From: Bacteroidales bacterium
Lineage (GTDB): Bacteria > Bacteroidota > Bacteroidia > Bacteroidales > 4484-276
Direction: 5' to 3'
DNA length: 64,000 bases
NCBI GenBank assembly: GCA_035647615.1
Contig: DASRND010000034.1
Span: 1 to 64,000, forward strand
Shown here: one piece after another, positions 52,664 to 61,518 of the stretch
Layout: each line of letters starts with the position of its first letter
Numbering within the stretch: position 1 is the first letter of the stretch
Program-made: the position numbers and the translations under genes
Notes under the pieces: model-generated
Databases searched by the model: none
Seen by the model: the letters and a program-made list of their open reading frames with translations, nothing else
What the model was told of the DNA's origin: nothing

Positions 52664-53968
52664 ATGGCCAGCTTAAAAGAAAAATTAAGACAAAAAATAG
52701 AAGAGCATCGCCCACGCACCGAACGGCTGCTCAAAGAATACGGCGACGTGGTGGTGGATAAAATTACCATCGCGCAAGTGATCGGCGGCATGCGCGGACT
52801 CAAGAGCCTCGTTACCGATATATCCTATCTCGATCCGGAAGAAGGCATCCGTTATCGCAACTACACCCTGCCCGAGGTTTTTGAAAAACTCCCCAAACCC
52901 AAAGGCGCCGAAATGCCATACGTGGAAGGACTTTTTTACCTGCTGCTCACCGGTGATATTCCCAACCAGGCCGAAGTGGACGACGTAGTGGATGAATTTC
53001 GCAAGCGACGCATTGTGCCTCGTTACGTTTATGATGTCATCGATGCATTCCCATGTTGCAGCCATCCGATGGCCATCTTTGCCAATGCCATCCTGACGCT
53101 TCACCGCGAATCGTTTTTTGCAAAAAAATATGCTGCCGGCATCAGCAAAAATGAATATTGGGATCCTACTTTTGAGGATGCCATGAATCTGCTGGCAAAG
53201 CTACCCGAGATAGCTTCGTACATATACGCAAAGCTTTACCGCGACGGCAAACGCACCCAAAGCGATCCTAACCTCGACATCGGCGCCGACTTCGCACACA
53301 TGATGATGAAGCCCAAACCCTACGACGATGTATCGCGGCTGCATTTTATCATCCACAGCGACCATGAAAGCGGCAACGTAAGCGCGCACACCGGACACCT
53401 GGTGGCAAGCACTCTTGCCGACATTTATCAGGCAATAGCCGCCATGATCAACGGGCTGGCAGGACCTCTGCATGGACTGGCAAATCAGGAGGTGCTGCGC
53501 TGGCTGCAGGAACTAAAAGAAAAAATGGGCGATGAGGTACCCACCGAAGATGAGATGAAACAATTTGTGTGGGATACCCTCAACTCGGGGCAGGTGATTC
53601 CCGGCTATGGGCACGCCGTGCTACGCAAGACCGACCCACGCTACACCATCCAGCGCGAGTTTAGCCTCAAGCACATGGCCGACGACAAACTATTTAAATA
53701 CGTCGACATGCTTTACAAAGTGGTGCCACCCATCCTGAAAGAACAAGGCAAAGCTAAAAACCCGTGGCCCAATCTTGACGCTCAAACCGGTGTCATCCAG
53801 TGGCATTACGGCGTTACCGAATACGACTTCTACACAGTGCTCTTCGGTGTTGGCCGCTCTATAGGTATCTGCGCCAACATCATCTGGGACCGCGCCTTGC
53901 ATTATCCGCTTGAGCGTCCCAAATCCATAACCACCGACATGCTCGAAAAAATAGCAGGAATAAAATAA
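52664..53968 (+). CDS. gltA: Citrate synthase, eukaryotic-like (si-type)
   Basis: A 434-residue enzyme condensing acetyl-CoA and oxaloacetate to citrate. It resembles mitochondrial citrate synthase more than E. coli GltA: N-terminal helices, IGGMRGLKSLVTDISYLDP, then NGLAGPLHGLANQEVLRWL (catalytic His near 269), PGYGHAVLRKTDPRY (His near 315) and NLDAQTGVIQWHYG (catalytic Asp near 371). All catalytic residues are present. The gap to icd is 91 bases with no terminator, so cotranscription is possible. A strong terminator follows at 53991. Confidence 0.96.
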   Translation: MASLKEKLRQKIEEHRPRTERLLKEYGDVVVDKITIAQVIGGMRGLKSLVTDISYLDPEEGIRYRNYTLPEVFEKLPKPKGAEMPYVEGLFYLLLTGDIPNQAEVDDVVDEFRKRRIVPRYVYDVIDAFPCCSHPMAIFANAILTLHRESFFAKKYAAGISKNEYWDPTFEDAMNLLAKLPEIASYIYAKLYRDGKRTQSDPNLDIGADFAHMMMKPKPYDDVSRLHFIIHSDHESGNVSAHTGHLVASTLADIYQAIAAMINGLAGPLHGLANQEVLRWLQELKEKMGDEVPTEDEMKQFVWDTLNSGQVIPGYGHAVLRKTDPRYTIQREFSLKHMADDKLFKYVDMLYKVVPPILKEQGKAKNPWPNLDAQTGVIQWHYGVTEYDFYTVLFGVGRSIGICANIIWDRALHYPLERPKSITTDMLEKIAGIK

Positions 53969-53990
53969 TCGTTCTTTTTAATAAAATAAA

Positions 53991-54025
53991 AAAAGGAGCT
54001 CCTGATTTTTTGGGGCTCCTTTTTT
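53991..54025 (+). terminator. Terminator after citrate synthase
   Basis: AAAAGGAGC (53991-53999) pairs with GCTCCTTTT (54015-54023), followed by T. Confidence 0.8.
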
Positions 54026-54050
54026 AGCTTTTAATACAAAACATACCACA

Positions 54051-54461
54051 ATGACGCACCAAATCGAATTTCGATTGCCCGCCTTTCGCCGCGGCATCCA
54101 CCTCATCACCGACTACATCAGTGCACAACTTCCCACTCTGCCAGAGCAGGGTTTGTTGCATGTTTTCCTTATGCACACCTCGGCAGGATTGATCATCAAC
54201 GAAAATGCTGATCCTACCGTGCTCAGCGATATGGAAACTTTTTTTGATAAATATGTGCCCGAAAACCAAAGCTGGTATTGCCACACCATGGAAGGCTCCG
54301 ACGACATGCCGGCACATATCAAAACTGCTCTCACCGGCACTTCGGTAACCATTCCTATCCGCAATGGCCGCATGCACCTGGGTACCTGGCAGGGAATTTA
54401 TCTCTGCGAATACCGCAACCACGGCGGCGAACGCAAAATCTGCGCGACGGTGATGGGGTGA
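54051..54461 (+). CDS. yjbQ: YjbQ-family protein (secondary thiamine-phosphate synthase-like)
   Basis: A 136-residue UPF0047 protein. The family opening FRLPAFRRGIHLITDYI is followed by GLLHVFLMHTSAGLIINENAD (in parts), then DDMPAHIKTALTGTSVTIPI, RMHLGTWQGIYLCEYRNHGG and a terminal KICATVMG. Some members show weak thiamine-phosphate synthase activity, but the real role is uncertain. Length is typical. A single gene with terminators on both sides. Confidence 0.93.
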   Translation: MTHQIEFRLPAFRRGIHLITDYISAQLPTLPEQGLLHVFLMHTSAGLIINENADPTVLSDMETFFDKYVPENQSWYCHTMEGSDDMPAHIKTALTGTSVTIPIRNGRMHLGTWQGIYLCEYRNHGGERKICATVMG

Positions 54462-54528
54462 GAAATCGTTGACACAAAAGTTGGAAGCTTTGTCCGGAAT
54501 GGGCTTTAGAAGAAAATATTTATACTAA

Positions 54529-54565
54529 AAACCCCGCAGCGTTTCTTTCACTACGGGGTTTGTGT
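54529..54565. terminator. Terminator between yjbQ and a T9SS gene
   Basis: AAACCCCG (54529-54536) pairs with CGGGGTTT (54554-54561). A and T runs on either side let it serve both convergent genes. Confidence 0.65.
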
Positions 54566-54597
54566 TTTGTTGTTGATAACTTTTAAAACGATAAAAC

Positions 54598-55446
54598 TTA
54601 TCGCACGATAAACTTGCGTGAGGTACTGATGCCGTCGGAAGGGACGAGGGTATAGAAATAATTGCCTGTTGGCAAATCCGAAACATTCATCTTTATTTGG
54701 TTGGCGCCTGGCATAAAGCGTTGTGCGGCTTGTCGTTGCAACACTCTTCCGGAGATGTCGAAAACAGCAACGGAAATCTCATCGGCCGACTGCAGCTCAA
54801 ACGGAATGGTAAGTTCACTGGCGACAGGGTTGGGATACGCTTGTCCTATTCCGGCAAAAACCGGGCTTAGCTCTTCCTGGCCTGCAAAACCCGAAAACGA
54901 CAGATCGTCGATGGTATAGGATGATCCTGGCGTGGCTGTGTTCTGGCTGTTTCCTAAGATAAATGAAATAACACATGAATCGGGTGTAGCGGTGCCTTCA
55001 TAAAAGATGTTTATGGTGAAGGGTGAAAAGTCTTCAAACGTTTTTGCAACCACCCCGATACCGGCACCTATAACGTTTTCGTTATCCAAAAACATCCCGG
55101 CGAAAATCATCAAGGTGTCGTTGTCCAGTGGCGCACCTTTAATGTAGCCGGTGAGCTTAGCATGACGCTGATTGACAGCAAACGGCTCGGTTATGATAAT
55201 GGGTGCAACAATGCCAAAATCGGGAACCTCAGCGGCCTTGAGTTCGACGCCATAGCCTGTTCTGCCTTCTACCTTCAGGACGTTAGAAAAATCCCCCATG
55301 CTAAAAGGAGCCATCCATCCCTCGGGTTGTTCACCACCCGACAGGTTTATCTCCCAATTTTCGAAGTCCCCGTTGGGAACCTGTGCCATTAGGCCCGAGC
55401 CAATAAATAAAATAAGAGCGAAAATTAAAAATGTACTTTTTTTCAT
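54598..55446 (-). CDS. Secreted protein with T9SS type A sorting domain
   Basis: A 282-residue surface or secreted protein. A signal peptide covers residues 1-21 (ending GSGLMA). The body (about 22-190) opens VPNGDFENWEINLSGGEQPE and continues with beta strands to PGSSYTIDDLSFSGFAGQEE; this resembles the carbohydrate-binding-like N-terminal domain found in PCMD/DUF4493-type Bacteroidota glycan-associated proteins. The C-terminal sorting domain spans about 205-282 (QAYPNPVASELTI, PTGNYFYTLV, SRKFIVR). The function is unknown. It is last of a possible minus-strand operon with acpH and meaB. Confidence 0.82.
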   Translation of the reverse strand: MKKSTFLIFALILFIGSGLMAQVPNGDFENWEINLSGGEQPEGWMAPFSMGDFSNVLKVEGRTGYGVELKAAEVPDFGIVAPIIITEPFAVNQRHAKLTGYIKGAPLDNDTLMIFAGMFLDNENVIGAGIGVVAKTFEDFSPFTINIFYEGTATPDSCVISFILGNSQNTATPGSSYTIDDLSFSGFAGQEELSPVFAGIGQAYPNPVASELTIPFELQSADEISVAVFDISGRVLQRQAAQRFMPGANQIKMNVSDLPTGNYFYTLVPSDGISTSRKFIVR

Positions 55447-55482
55447 GTTATTGAGATTTAAGTTATTAAAAAGTGAATTTAT

Positions 55483-56091
55483 TTATGTTTTAATCAATAG
55501 TTCTTTTTTAATTTCCGGAATCTGTTGTTGGGCATAAGCCACAAGGTCAGGAAAAAAACAAAGGAAATCATTTTTCAATTCCTCATAATACATCACCAGT
55601 TCCTCAGTAGCATGCTGCATCTGCGAATCGAAGCGGGTTCGTTGCGCCAAGCCGCTCAGCGCCATCCCTACATTGTCGATAAAAGCATAAGAGGCCAGCC
55701 AGTTTCCCATTGCCATACCCGCAAGCACACGTTTCATGCGCGGCGGCATCACCAGATAATGGGCAAAGAGAACACGATAAGCGTTTTTAGTATAGAGCTG
55801 CAGCGACTGCTCTGAGTAGTCTTTCCAGTTGGCAGCCAGAAAATGATCGTAGTAAATGTCAACGATCACTCCCGAATATTTTCGGTAGCGGCTGCGGATA
55901 CGCTGGCGACTTTGTGCCGTTACCGGGTGCTGGTCGGTGAAGGTGTCGATGTGCCGATGCAGAATGATGCCATGCTGTATTTCGGGTGCAAAAGCGAGAA
56001 ACTGCTTTCCTTTTACACTGTCGGCAATAAAGTTGCCCACCATGATTTTGGGGTCACCAAACGAGAGGAAAAGATGTGCCAGATAATTCAT
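55483..56091 (-). CDS. acpH: Acyl carrier protein phosphodiesterase-like protein
   Basis: A 202-residue protein of the AcpH family, which removes the phosphopantetheine arm from acyl carrier protein. Visible: MNYLAHLFLSFGDPKIMVGN, FIADSVKGKQF, GIILHRHIDTFTDQHP and DIYYDHFLAANW. The histidine and aspartate residues of an HD-like metal centre (HRHID, YDHF) are kept. Length (about 195-205) fits. It lies 18 bases downstream of meaB. Confidence 0.9.
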   Translation of the reverse strand: MNYLAHLFLSFGDPKIMVGNFIADSVKGKQFLAFAPEIQHGIILHRHIDTFTDQHPVTAQSRQRIRSRYRKYSGVIVDIYYDHFLAANWKDYSEQSLQLYTKNAYRVLFAHYLVMPPRMKRVLAGMAMGNWLASYAFIDNVGMALSGLAQRTRFDSQMQHATEELVMYYEELKNDFLCFFPDLVAYAQQQIPEIKKELLIKT

Positions 56092-56109
56092 CAGGCACTA
56101 AACAACGAT

Positions 56110-57222
56110 TCACGGCTGATTGTTGCCTGATTGCTGCTGATCGTACAAATCAACCAATCGGCGGGCAGCCACGTAAGCGCTTACTTCATCGTAACGAACC
56201 GCCTTTTGCATTTGCGGAAGCGAGGCTTTTATTTTACCATCATTATAAAAATCGCTTTGCAAAATTTCATCTATGGCCTCTCGAAGGGTAAGGTTTTTCT
56301 GTTCCTGCCGGTTTTCCTGAAAAAACCCATTTTCACGCGTTTTGTCAAGATACTCCTGCACGCTGTCCCACATCTCTATGATGCCGGTACCAGCGCGAGC
56401 CGAACAGGTCTGTACCGGCGGTGTCCATCCGGAAGGAGCTGGCGGAAACAGGTGTAGGGCATTTTTATATTCAACCATGGCACGCTGGGCGGCCAACTTG
56501 TTGTCGCCGTCAGCTTTGTTTATGCAGATAATGTCGGCCATCTCCATGATGCCGCGTTTGATGCCCTGCAGTTCGTCGCCGGCTCCGGCCAGCATAAGCA
56601 ACAGAAAAAAGTCAACCATGCCGTGCACGGTAGTCTCTGATTGTCCGACGCCAACAGTCTCTACAAAAATCACATCAAAACCTGCCGCCTCACAAAGGAT
56701 AATGGATTCGCGGGTTTTGCGCGCCACGCCACCCAAAGAACCTGAAGAAGGCGAAGGGCGGATGAATGCATTTTTATCGACAGAGAGGTCTTCCATGCGC
56801 GTTTTGTCGCCCAGGATACTGCCTTTGGTGCGGGTGCTGCTGGGGTCGATGGCCAGCACCGCCAACTGATGACCAAGTGCGGTAAGATGCGTACCCAGCG
56901 CTTCGATGAAAGTACTCTTGCCTACGCCTGGAACGCCGGTAATTCCTATGCGAATCGAGTTTCCGGCATGCGGCAGACATCGGCTTATAATATCCTGCGC
57001 CAGCTCGTGATGCTGCTGCCGCGAACTTTCTACCAAGGTGATGGCCTGACTAAGCAGGACGCGGTCGCCCGCAAGGATTCCGTCAGCATATTCACGTGCG
57101 GTGAGCACCTTGCGCCCGGCACGCTTAAAACGCTCAACGGAAGATTTGCTGACCTGCTCAGGCTGCGGCACGCCGGCATTGACATGCAATGCAGAAGGAT
57201 GATGATGATCGTTATCGGACAT
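56110..57222 (-). CDS. meaB: MeaB GTPase, methylmalonyl-CoA mutase chaperone
   Basis: A 370-residue G3E-type GTPase that protects and reloads adenosylcobalamin-dependent methylmalonyl-CoA mutase. P-loop GVPGVGKST at 96-104, [29 protein letters not shown], then NKADGDN as the base-specificity motif, are all present. Start at 57222 (MSDNDHHH) is preferred; the frame is open to 57279 but residues there have no family match. Its partner mutase genes are not in the window, but their presence elsewhere is implied (propionate/succinate metabolism). Confidence 0.93.
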   Translation of the reverse strand: MSDNDHHHPSALHVNAGVPQPEQVSKSSVERFKRAGRKVLTAREYADGILAGDRVLLSQAITLVESSRQQHHELAQDIISRCLPHAGNSIRIGITGVPGVGKSTFIEALGTHLTALGHQLAVLAIDPSSTRTKGSILGDKTRMEDLSVDKNAFIRPSPSSGSLGGVARKTRESIILCEAAGFDVIFVETVGVGQSETTVHGMVDFFLLLMLAGAGDELQGIKRGIMEMADIICINKADGDNKLAAQRAMVEYKNALHLFPPAPSGWTPPVQTCSARAGTGIIEMWDSVQEYLDKTRENGFFQENRQEQKNLTLREAIDEILQSDFYNDGKIKASLPQMQKAVRYDEVSAYVAARRLVDLYDQQQSGNNQP

Positions 57223-57375
57223 AAAATGAATGCTTTTTACAAAATTAACGTTAATAGCGTTAGCCATTATCCTCAACAACCAGATGTCAAAGTTTGTTGG
57301 AAAAAGCTCGTCCTGCGGCGCTCCCCTGTTTATTTTTCAATCTGATGGCTGCACGCTAATCTCTCCAACTGAATT

Positions 57376-57846
57376 TTAAAGAAACACAGCATCTTCCCGC
57401 AAGGTTGTTTTTTCACAATAACGACATCGCAGCTTCAGCGATTCCTCATCTTTTATTACATCAAAACTTGTGGTGATATGCTCATGGTTGGTGATGCAGT
57501 TGGGATTGAAACACCGGACGATCTTTTGTATGCGATCAGGAATTTGAACCCTTGATTTTTGCACCACTTTATAATCACGTATCTCAATAAGCGACGCATT
57601 AGGCGCTACCAGTGCGATCTTGTTCACCTCGTCGCTTTCAAAAAACTTGTTGCTCACCTTCACGATACCTTTGCGACCATATTTTTTGCTTTCCAGGTTG
57701 GTACCAAAAAGCACCTGCTCTTCGAGGTTTTCAAGACTGAGAATCTTGATAACTTTAAAAAGACTGTTGGCCGGGATGTGGTCGATAACCGTTCCGTTTT
57801 CGATGGCCGACACTTTGAGTTCTTTTCTTTGCTCGTTATTTTCCAT
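57376..57846 (-). CDS. pyrI: Aspartate carbamoyltransferase regulatory subunit
   Basis: A 156-residue regulatory chain of aspartate transcarbamoylase, which binds ATP, CTP and UTP and tunes the PyrB catalytic trimers. The nucleotide-binding half opens KVSAIENGTVIDHIPANSLF. The zinc half has C112, C117, C141 and C144 (RCFNPNCITN and CRYCEK), the four ligands that join it to PyrB. It lies 39 bases after pyrB. Length is typical (about 150-155). Confidence 0.97.
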   Translation of the reverse strand: MENNEQRKELKVSAIENGTVIDHIPANSLFKVIKILSLENLEEQVLFGTNLESKKYGRKGIVKVSNKFFESDEVNKIALVAPNASLIEIRDYKVVQKSRVQIPDRIQKIVRCFNPNCITNHEHITTSFDVIKDEESLKLRCRYCEKTTLREDAVFL

Positions 57847-57885
57847 GACAATGATTTTTTTATCAATAATAGAAACAATAAACCA

Positions 57886-58794
57886 CTACTTAACGCCCAG
57901 AATAGCGGCCAGCAGTGCCTGACGCACAAAAACGCCGTTGAGTGCCTGGTGAAAATAATAGGCTTTGGGGTTGCTATCGACGTCGGCGGCAATTTCGTTG
58001 ACGCGTGGCAGCGGATGCATAATAGCCATATTCGCACGAGACCCGGCCAGCATGCCGTTGCTCAGATTGTATGCATTTTTTACGCGCTCGTATTCGAGCG
58101 GATCAGAAAAGCGCTCTTTCTGGATGCGCGTCATGTAGATGATGTCCACCTTTGGTATTACCTCCAGCAAGTCGATGTACTGATAATAAGAAAGGTTGTT
58201 TTCTTTGATATGCCGCTTAACATAGCTCGGCAGCTTAAGCTCCGTGGGCGACACCAGGTGAAAAGTAGTGTTGTATTGCTTAAGCGCCATGGTAAGCGAA
58301 TGCACAGTGCGCCCGTATTTGAGATCACCCACGAAAGCAATGTTGAGATTATCGAGCGTCCCTTGCGTCTTTCGTATCGAATACATGTCGAGCAGAGTTT
58401 GGGTGGGATGCTGGTTGGAACCGTCGCCGGCATTAATTACAGGCACCGGCGACACTTCGCTGGCATAGCGCGCACTGCCGTCAACCGGATGGCGCATCAC
58501 GATAATGTCGCTGTAGTTGCTCACCGTGAGTATGGTGTCGTTGAGCGATTCGCCTTTGCTCACACTCGACGAAGCTACCGAGTCGAAGCCAATTACTTTG
58601 GCGCCCAGCCGCGACGCTGCACTCTCGAAGCTGAGCCGTGTGCGTGTGGATGGCTCAAAGAAAAGCATGGCCACCACATAGTCTTCGAGGATCTTCTGGG
58701 TTGGCTGCTGCTCAAATCCTTCGGCGATGTCCAGAATCTTAATCTGCTCCTCCTTGCTGAAGTCATTGATAGATATTAAACTCCTGTTTTTCAT
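57886..58794 (-). CDS. pyrB: Aspartate carbamoyltransferase catalytic subunit
   Basis: A 302-residue enzyme joining carbamoyl phosphate and aspartate, the committed step to UMP. Carbamoyl-phosphate motif FEPSTRTRLSFESA at 46-59, then DGSNQHPTQTLLDMYSI and the aspartate-loop HPLPRVNEIAADVD are present. With PyrI it forms the dodecameric regulated enzyme. The ATG overlaps the stop of an upstream leader ORF as ATGA, and an intrinsic terminator lies in its leader, pointing to attenuation control. Confidence 0.98.
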   Translation of the reverse strand: MKNRSLISINDFSKEEQIKILDIAEGFEQQPTQKILEDYVVAMLFFEPSTRTRLSFESAASRLGAKVIGFDSVASSSVSKGESLNDTILTVSNYSDIIVMRHPVDGSARYASEVSPVPVINAGDGSNQHPTQTLLDMYSIRKTQGTLDNLNIAFVGDLKYGRTVHSLTMALKQYNTTFHLVSPTELKLPSYVKRHIKENNLSYYQYIDLLEVIPKVDIIYMTRIQKERFSDPLEYERVKNAYNLSNGMLAGSRANMAIMHPLPRVNEIAADVDSNPKAYYFHQALNGVFVRQALLAAILGVK

Positions 58795-58916
58795 GTTTGT
58801 ATGTTGATTTTTGTGTTGATCCCTGAACCTGATTTAACAAAAAAAAGAAGCACCTCACATGAGCATGCTTCTTTTTTAATTTCAAGTATTGTATTGGAAC
58901 AGCGATGTGTTACCAT
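58791..58916 (-). CDS. Putative pyrB leader peptide (41 aa)
   Basis: Between the promoter box and pyrB lies an ATG-started frame of 41 codons. It starts MVTHRCSNTILEIKKEACSC, reads through both arms of the terminator hairpin, and ends QT-TGA, with its TGA overlapping the pyrB ATG by ATGA. The predicted transcript start is only about 9 bases before its ATG. In enterobacterial pyrBI a 44-codon leader ORF likewise runs through the attenuator, and ribosomes following a stalled polymerase block the hairpin when UTP is low (established). The parallel here is inference from layout; the peptide sequence itself has no homology I can claim. Confidence 0.45.
   Translation of the reverse strand: MVTHRCSNTILEIKKEACSCEVLLFFVKSGSGINTKINIQT
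58841..58877 (-). terminator. Intrinsic terminator in the pyrB leader (attenuator candidate)
   Basis: On the minus strand a 12-pair stem, AAAAAAGAAGCA with TGCTTCTTTTTT, has a 13-base loop containing a further CTCA/TGAG pairing. The T-run continues to 58839. It lies after the promoter at 58931-58963 and 46 bases before the pyrB ATG, so it would stop pyrBI transcription unless prevented. Confidence 0.65.
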
Positions 58917-58930
58917 GTTTTTTTAGAAGG

Positions 58931-58963
58931 CAAAATTAGAATAATCCGTCTTTGTGTTTCAAA
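58931..58963 (-). promoter_or_regulatory. Promoter of pyrBI
   Basis: Minus-strand TTTG (58963-58960), 21 bases, then TAATTTTG (58938-58931). No other TAnnTTTG box lies between this and pyrB. Confidence 0.65.
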
Positions 58964-58999
58964 GAGAGGAGAAATATTTTATTAACAGTAGATTAAATA

Positions 59000-59088
59000 C
59001 ATCCGCTAATCTCCGCCAATTAAGCGAATAGCCGCTAATTCTTTTTTAATTCATGTTAATTAGGCTCATTCGCGCTAATTCGCGGATG
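59000..59088. repeat. Intergenic GCTAATT-rich repeat
   Basis: CATCCGC (59000-59006) is answered by GCGGATG (59082-59088). Between them, copies of CCGCTAAT, AATTAAGCGAATAG, TTAATTAGGC and CGCGCTAATTCGCG alternate in both orientations. Such elements recur as intergenic repeats in Bacteroidota. Otherwise 58980-59114 holds nothing. Confidence 0.4.
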
Positions 59089-59114
59089 CCTTCCTTTTTA
59101 AGAACAGCTAAAAA

Positions 59115-59897
59115 TCACAGCCTGTTGTAACGTTTGCCGAAGGTAAGGTTGAGATAAAAGTTGAAGAAATAATAATGCTTGTTCTCAAAAGCCATGAGTG
59201 CGATGGGCGTGATGTAGGCATCAATCATTGCACCTAACTCCAAGGCTTTGATGCTGGTGTTGTAAGCGCCAAAGTCGAAAGACAACCCACCTTTGACATA
59301 GCCGCCCGGATGAAAAGTTGTTTTCTGCAGACCGTCGATAAAAGGGGCGCGCCCGTAAATGTTATCCACAAAATGCTTATTAGGATCGTAGCGCCTGGAT
59401 TCCGGTGACTCGTAGATGTCCTCGTTAAAAATGAATAGATAAATGGGTTTGCTGATGCCGATACTGATGCCGCCGTAATAGGCCAGTCGTACCTCTACCC
59501 CACCCCAGTAGGGCTTGCTGTTGAGCAAATGCTGTTGTCCGAAGCCGCTACGCAGATCGTAAACTTTGTTGAGCTTCCCGTACACATAACTATTGGCATC
59601 GCTGTAGTAGGCGCCGTAATAATTGATGCGAACCTGTTTGTTGGCACGAATTCCAAAAAACTCGACCTCCCAAACATTTTTAACAAAAGCATTCTGATTG
59701 TAAGCCTTTCGGAAAATAAGTCCCCAGCCGCTGGTATGCGCCATAGCGCCACCCATGATTTCGCGTTTCAGGATTACTTTGTTGAGGATGGTATCGATCT
59801 GATCGAAACGAACCTCCTTATCCTGCTGCGCCCTGAGCGGCATGGCTCCGGCAGCCAACAGCATTATCAACATTATGAAAGTAATTTTCCTGAACAT
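59115..59897 (-). CDS. Conserved predicted outer-membrane beta-barrel protein
   Basis: A 260-residue exported protein. A signal peptide covers residues 1-24 (ending MPLRAQ). The body is rich in aromatic residues and alternating strands, for example WEVEFFGIRANKQVRINYYG, WGGVEVRLAYYGGISIGIS, GGYVKGGLSFDFGAYN, and ends YYFFNFYLNLTFGKRYNRL, a typical last barrel strand region. Similar proteins are widespread in Bacteroidota but I know of no assigned function. A tiny lipoprotein gene lies 48 bases upstream on the same strand and may form an operon with it. Confidence 0.75.
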   Translation of the reverse strand: MFRKITFIMLIMLLAAGAMPLRAQQDKEVRFDQIDTILNKVILKREIMGGAMAHTSGWGLIFRKAYNQNAFVKNVWEVEFFGIRANKQVRINYYGAYYSDANSYVYGKLNKVYDLRSGFGQQHLLNSKPYWGGVEVRLAYYGGISIGISKPIYLFIFNEDIYESPESRRYDPNKHFVDNIYGRAPFIDGLQKTTFHPGGYVKGGLSFDFGAYNTSIKALELGAMIDAYITPIALMAFENKHYYFFNFYLNLTFGKRYNRL

Positions 59898-59945
59898 GGG
59901 GATTTCATTAGTTTGCCCGACAGCGCCGCAGGCAATGTGGCAGGA

Positions 59946-60083
59946 TTATGGACGCACCTCTTTCTGGTATTTTTGCACCTCGCCATACGCCGAACAATTG
60001 TGAGACGATTTACAGGCATTCATTGCAAAACCCAACATGATCAGGGCTGCCATCAAAACGATCATTCTCGATATTTTTTTCAT
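59946..60083 (-). CDS. Very small lipoprotein (45 aa)
   Basis: An ATG-started frame of 45 codons. The product begins MKKISRMIVLMAALIMLGFA and continues MNACKSSHNCSAYGEV. Basic start, hydrophobic core and cysteine at 24 (MNAC) make a lipoprotein signal; the mature part is only 22 residues with a second cysteine (CKSSHNCSAYG) and a charged end. It lies directly upstream of the outer-membrane protein gene. Short lipoproteins with a Cys-x5-Cys-x-AYG-like end seem common in this phylum (impression, to be checked). Probably real. Confidence 0.7.
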   Translation of the reverse strand: MKKISRMIVLMAALIMLGFAMNACKSSHNCSAYGEVQKYQKEVRP

Positions 60084-60219
60084 ATTTGCACGCATCATGT
60101 ATTAATTATTGCCCGCAAGGAGCGACAATTTCAGTTTTTTGTAATAAACAGAAATTTAAACATAATATTGCCGCTAAATTACAAATGATCTTGTATTCTA
60201 AAACAAATATTTTGCTATC

Positions 60220-60897
60220 ATGGCTACCGTAAATCCAACGATTGAGGCTGGCTGGGGAGCTGCTCTCGGGGAGCATTTCCAGTCGCCCTACTTTGCACAA
60301 CTCAAAGACTTTCTGCTGCAGGAGCGGCAACAGCACCGGGTCTATCCCGCCGGAAAACACATCTTCAACGCTTTCGATCTCACGCCTTTCGACAAGGTAA
60401 AAGTGGTAATATTAGGCCAGGATCCGTATCATGGCCCCGGTCAGGCGCACGGGCTTTGTTTTTCGGTGATGCAGGGAGTGGCGCCGCCACCGTCGCTTGT
60501 GAATATTTTTAAAGAGCTACAAAGCGATCTGGGGATGCCGGTGCCCAATCATGGCGACCTGAGCCGCTGGGCCGAACAAGGCGTGCTGCTGCTCAACGCC
60601 ACACTTACCGTGCGGGCGGGAGTGGCAGGCTCGCACCAAAACAAAGGGTGGGAGACTTTTACCGATGCAGCTATTCAAAAACTCGCCACCCAACGCGATC
60701 ATCTGGTTTTTCTGCTGTGGGGAAATTACGCCATTAACAAACAGCGCCTTATCGATGCGGAGAAACACTGCATCCTCACCTCGCCACATCCTTCGCCACT
60801 TTCGGCAAGCCGCGGATTTTTTGGCAATCACCATTTTTCCAAAGCCAACGACTACCTGAAGCAGCATGGTATAAACGAGATCGACTGGCGATTATAA
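60220..60897 (+). CDS. ung: Uracil-DNA glycosylase
   Basis: A 225-residue family 1 repair enzyme that excises uracil from DNA. The water-activating loop [17 protein letters not shown] (66-82, D68), the [16 protein letters not shown] loop, [10 protein letters not shown] and the minor-groove loop HPSPLSA are intact. Length is typical. It is followed 44 bases later by the DUF2147 gene in the same direction. Confidence 0.98.
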   Translation: MATVNPTIEAGWGAALGEHFQSPYFAQLKDFLLQERQQHRVYPAGKHIFNAFDLTPFDKVKVVILGQDPYHGPGQAHGLCFSVMQGVAPPPSLVNIFKELQSDLGMPVPNHGDLSRWAEQGVLLLNATLTVRAGVAGSHQNKGWETFTDAAIQKLATQRDHLVFLLWGNYAINKQRLIDAEKHCILTSPHPSPLSASRGFFGNHHFSKANDYLKQHGINEIDWRL

Positions 60898-60941
60898 AAA
60901 AAGACAAAGGATAAAAGAAAAAAGATAAATAAATAACTGCA

Positions 60942-61409
60942 ATGACAAAAAGCATAACACGCTCGCTCAGCATCATAATGATAATAATGTTTGCCTTTGC
61001 TCCGGGCAATGTTGCGGCGCAGGTGGCCGCCGATGAAGTAACAGGCATCTGGCTCAACGAAGACAAAGATGCTCATGTGGAAATCGAAAACCGCAGTGGT
61101 AAATATTATGGCGAAATCGTATGGCTCAAAACCCCCATCGACCCAGAAACCGGCAAAGCCAGACTCGACGACAAAAATCCGGATGCTGTCTCGCAAAAGC
61201 GTCCTCTCATGGGACTGCTATTACTTTCCGAATTTGTATTCGATGGCGATGACGAATGGAAAAACGGCACCGTTTACGATCCCAAAAGCGGCAAAACCTA
61301 CAGTTGCTACATGGAGTTTACCGACAAAACCAAAAACAAGCTAAAGGTGCGTGGCTACATCGGCATATCGCTGCTGGGCCGCACTACCTACTGGACGCGG
61401 GTGGAATAA
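60942..61409 (+). CDS. DUF2147 exported protein
   Basis: A 155-residue protein with a signal peptide (about 1-27, ending NVAAQ) and a DUF2147 domain: GIWLNEDKDAHVEIENRSGK, YYGEIVWLKTPIDP, RPLMGLLLLSEF, GTVYDPKSGKTYSCYMEF and LKVRGYIGISLLGRTTYWTR. The domain is a lipocalin-like barrel. It is likely periplasmic. Function is unknown. Confidence 0.9.
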   Translation: MTKSITRSLSIIMIIMFAFAPGNVAAQVAADEVTGIWLNEDKDAHVEIENRSGKYYGEIVWLKTPIDPETGKARLDDKNPDAVSQKRPLMGLLLLSEFVFDGDDEWKNGTVYDPKSGKTYSCYMEFTDKTKNKLKVRGYIGISLLGRTTYWTRVE

Positions 61410-61518
61410 GGGGTGCTGGGTTGTCGGCATCGAGCTACTTCAAAATCCGACATTCTGCGGTTCGATAAACGTATTCGTTTTAAATCGTTAATCGTTAATT
61501 GTCATTCGTAAATCGTAT

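Noticed and set aside
57559..58779. A 406-codon open frame on the plus strand
   Set aside because: It is antisense to pyrI and pyrB, whose products are unmistakable; the antisense product has no recognisable motif.
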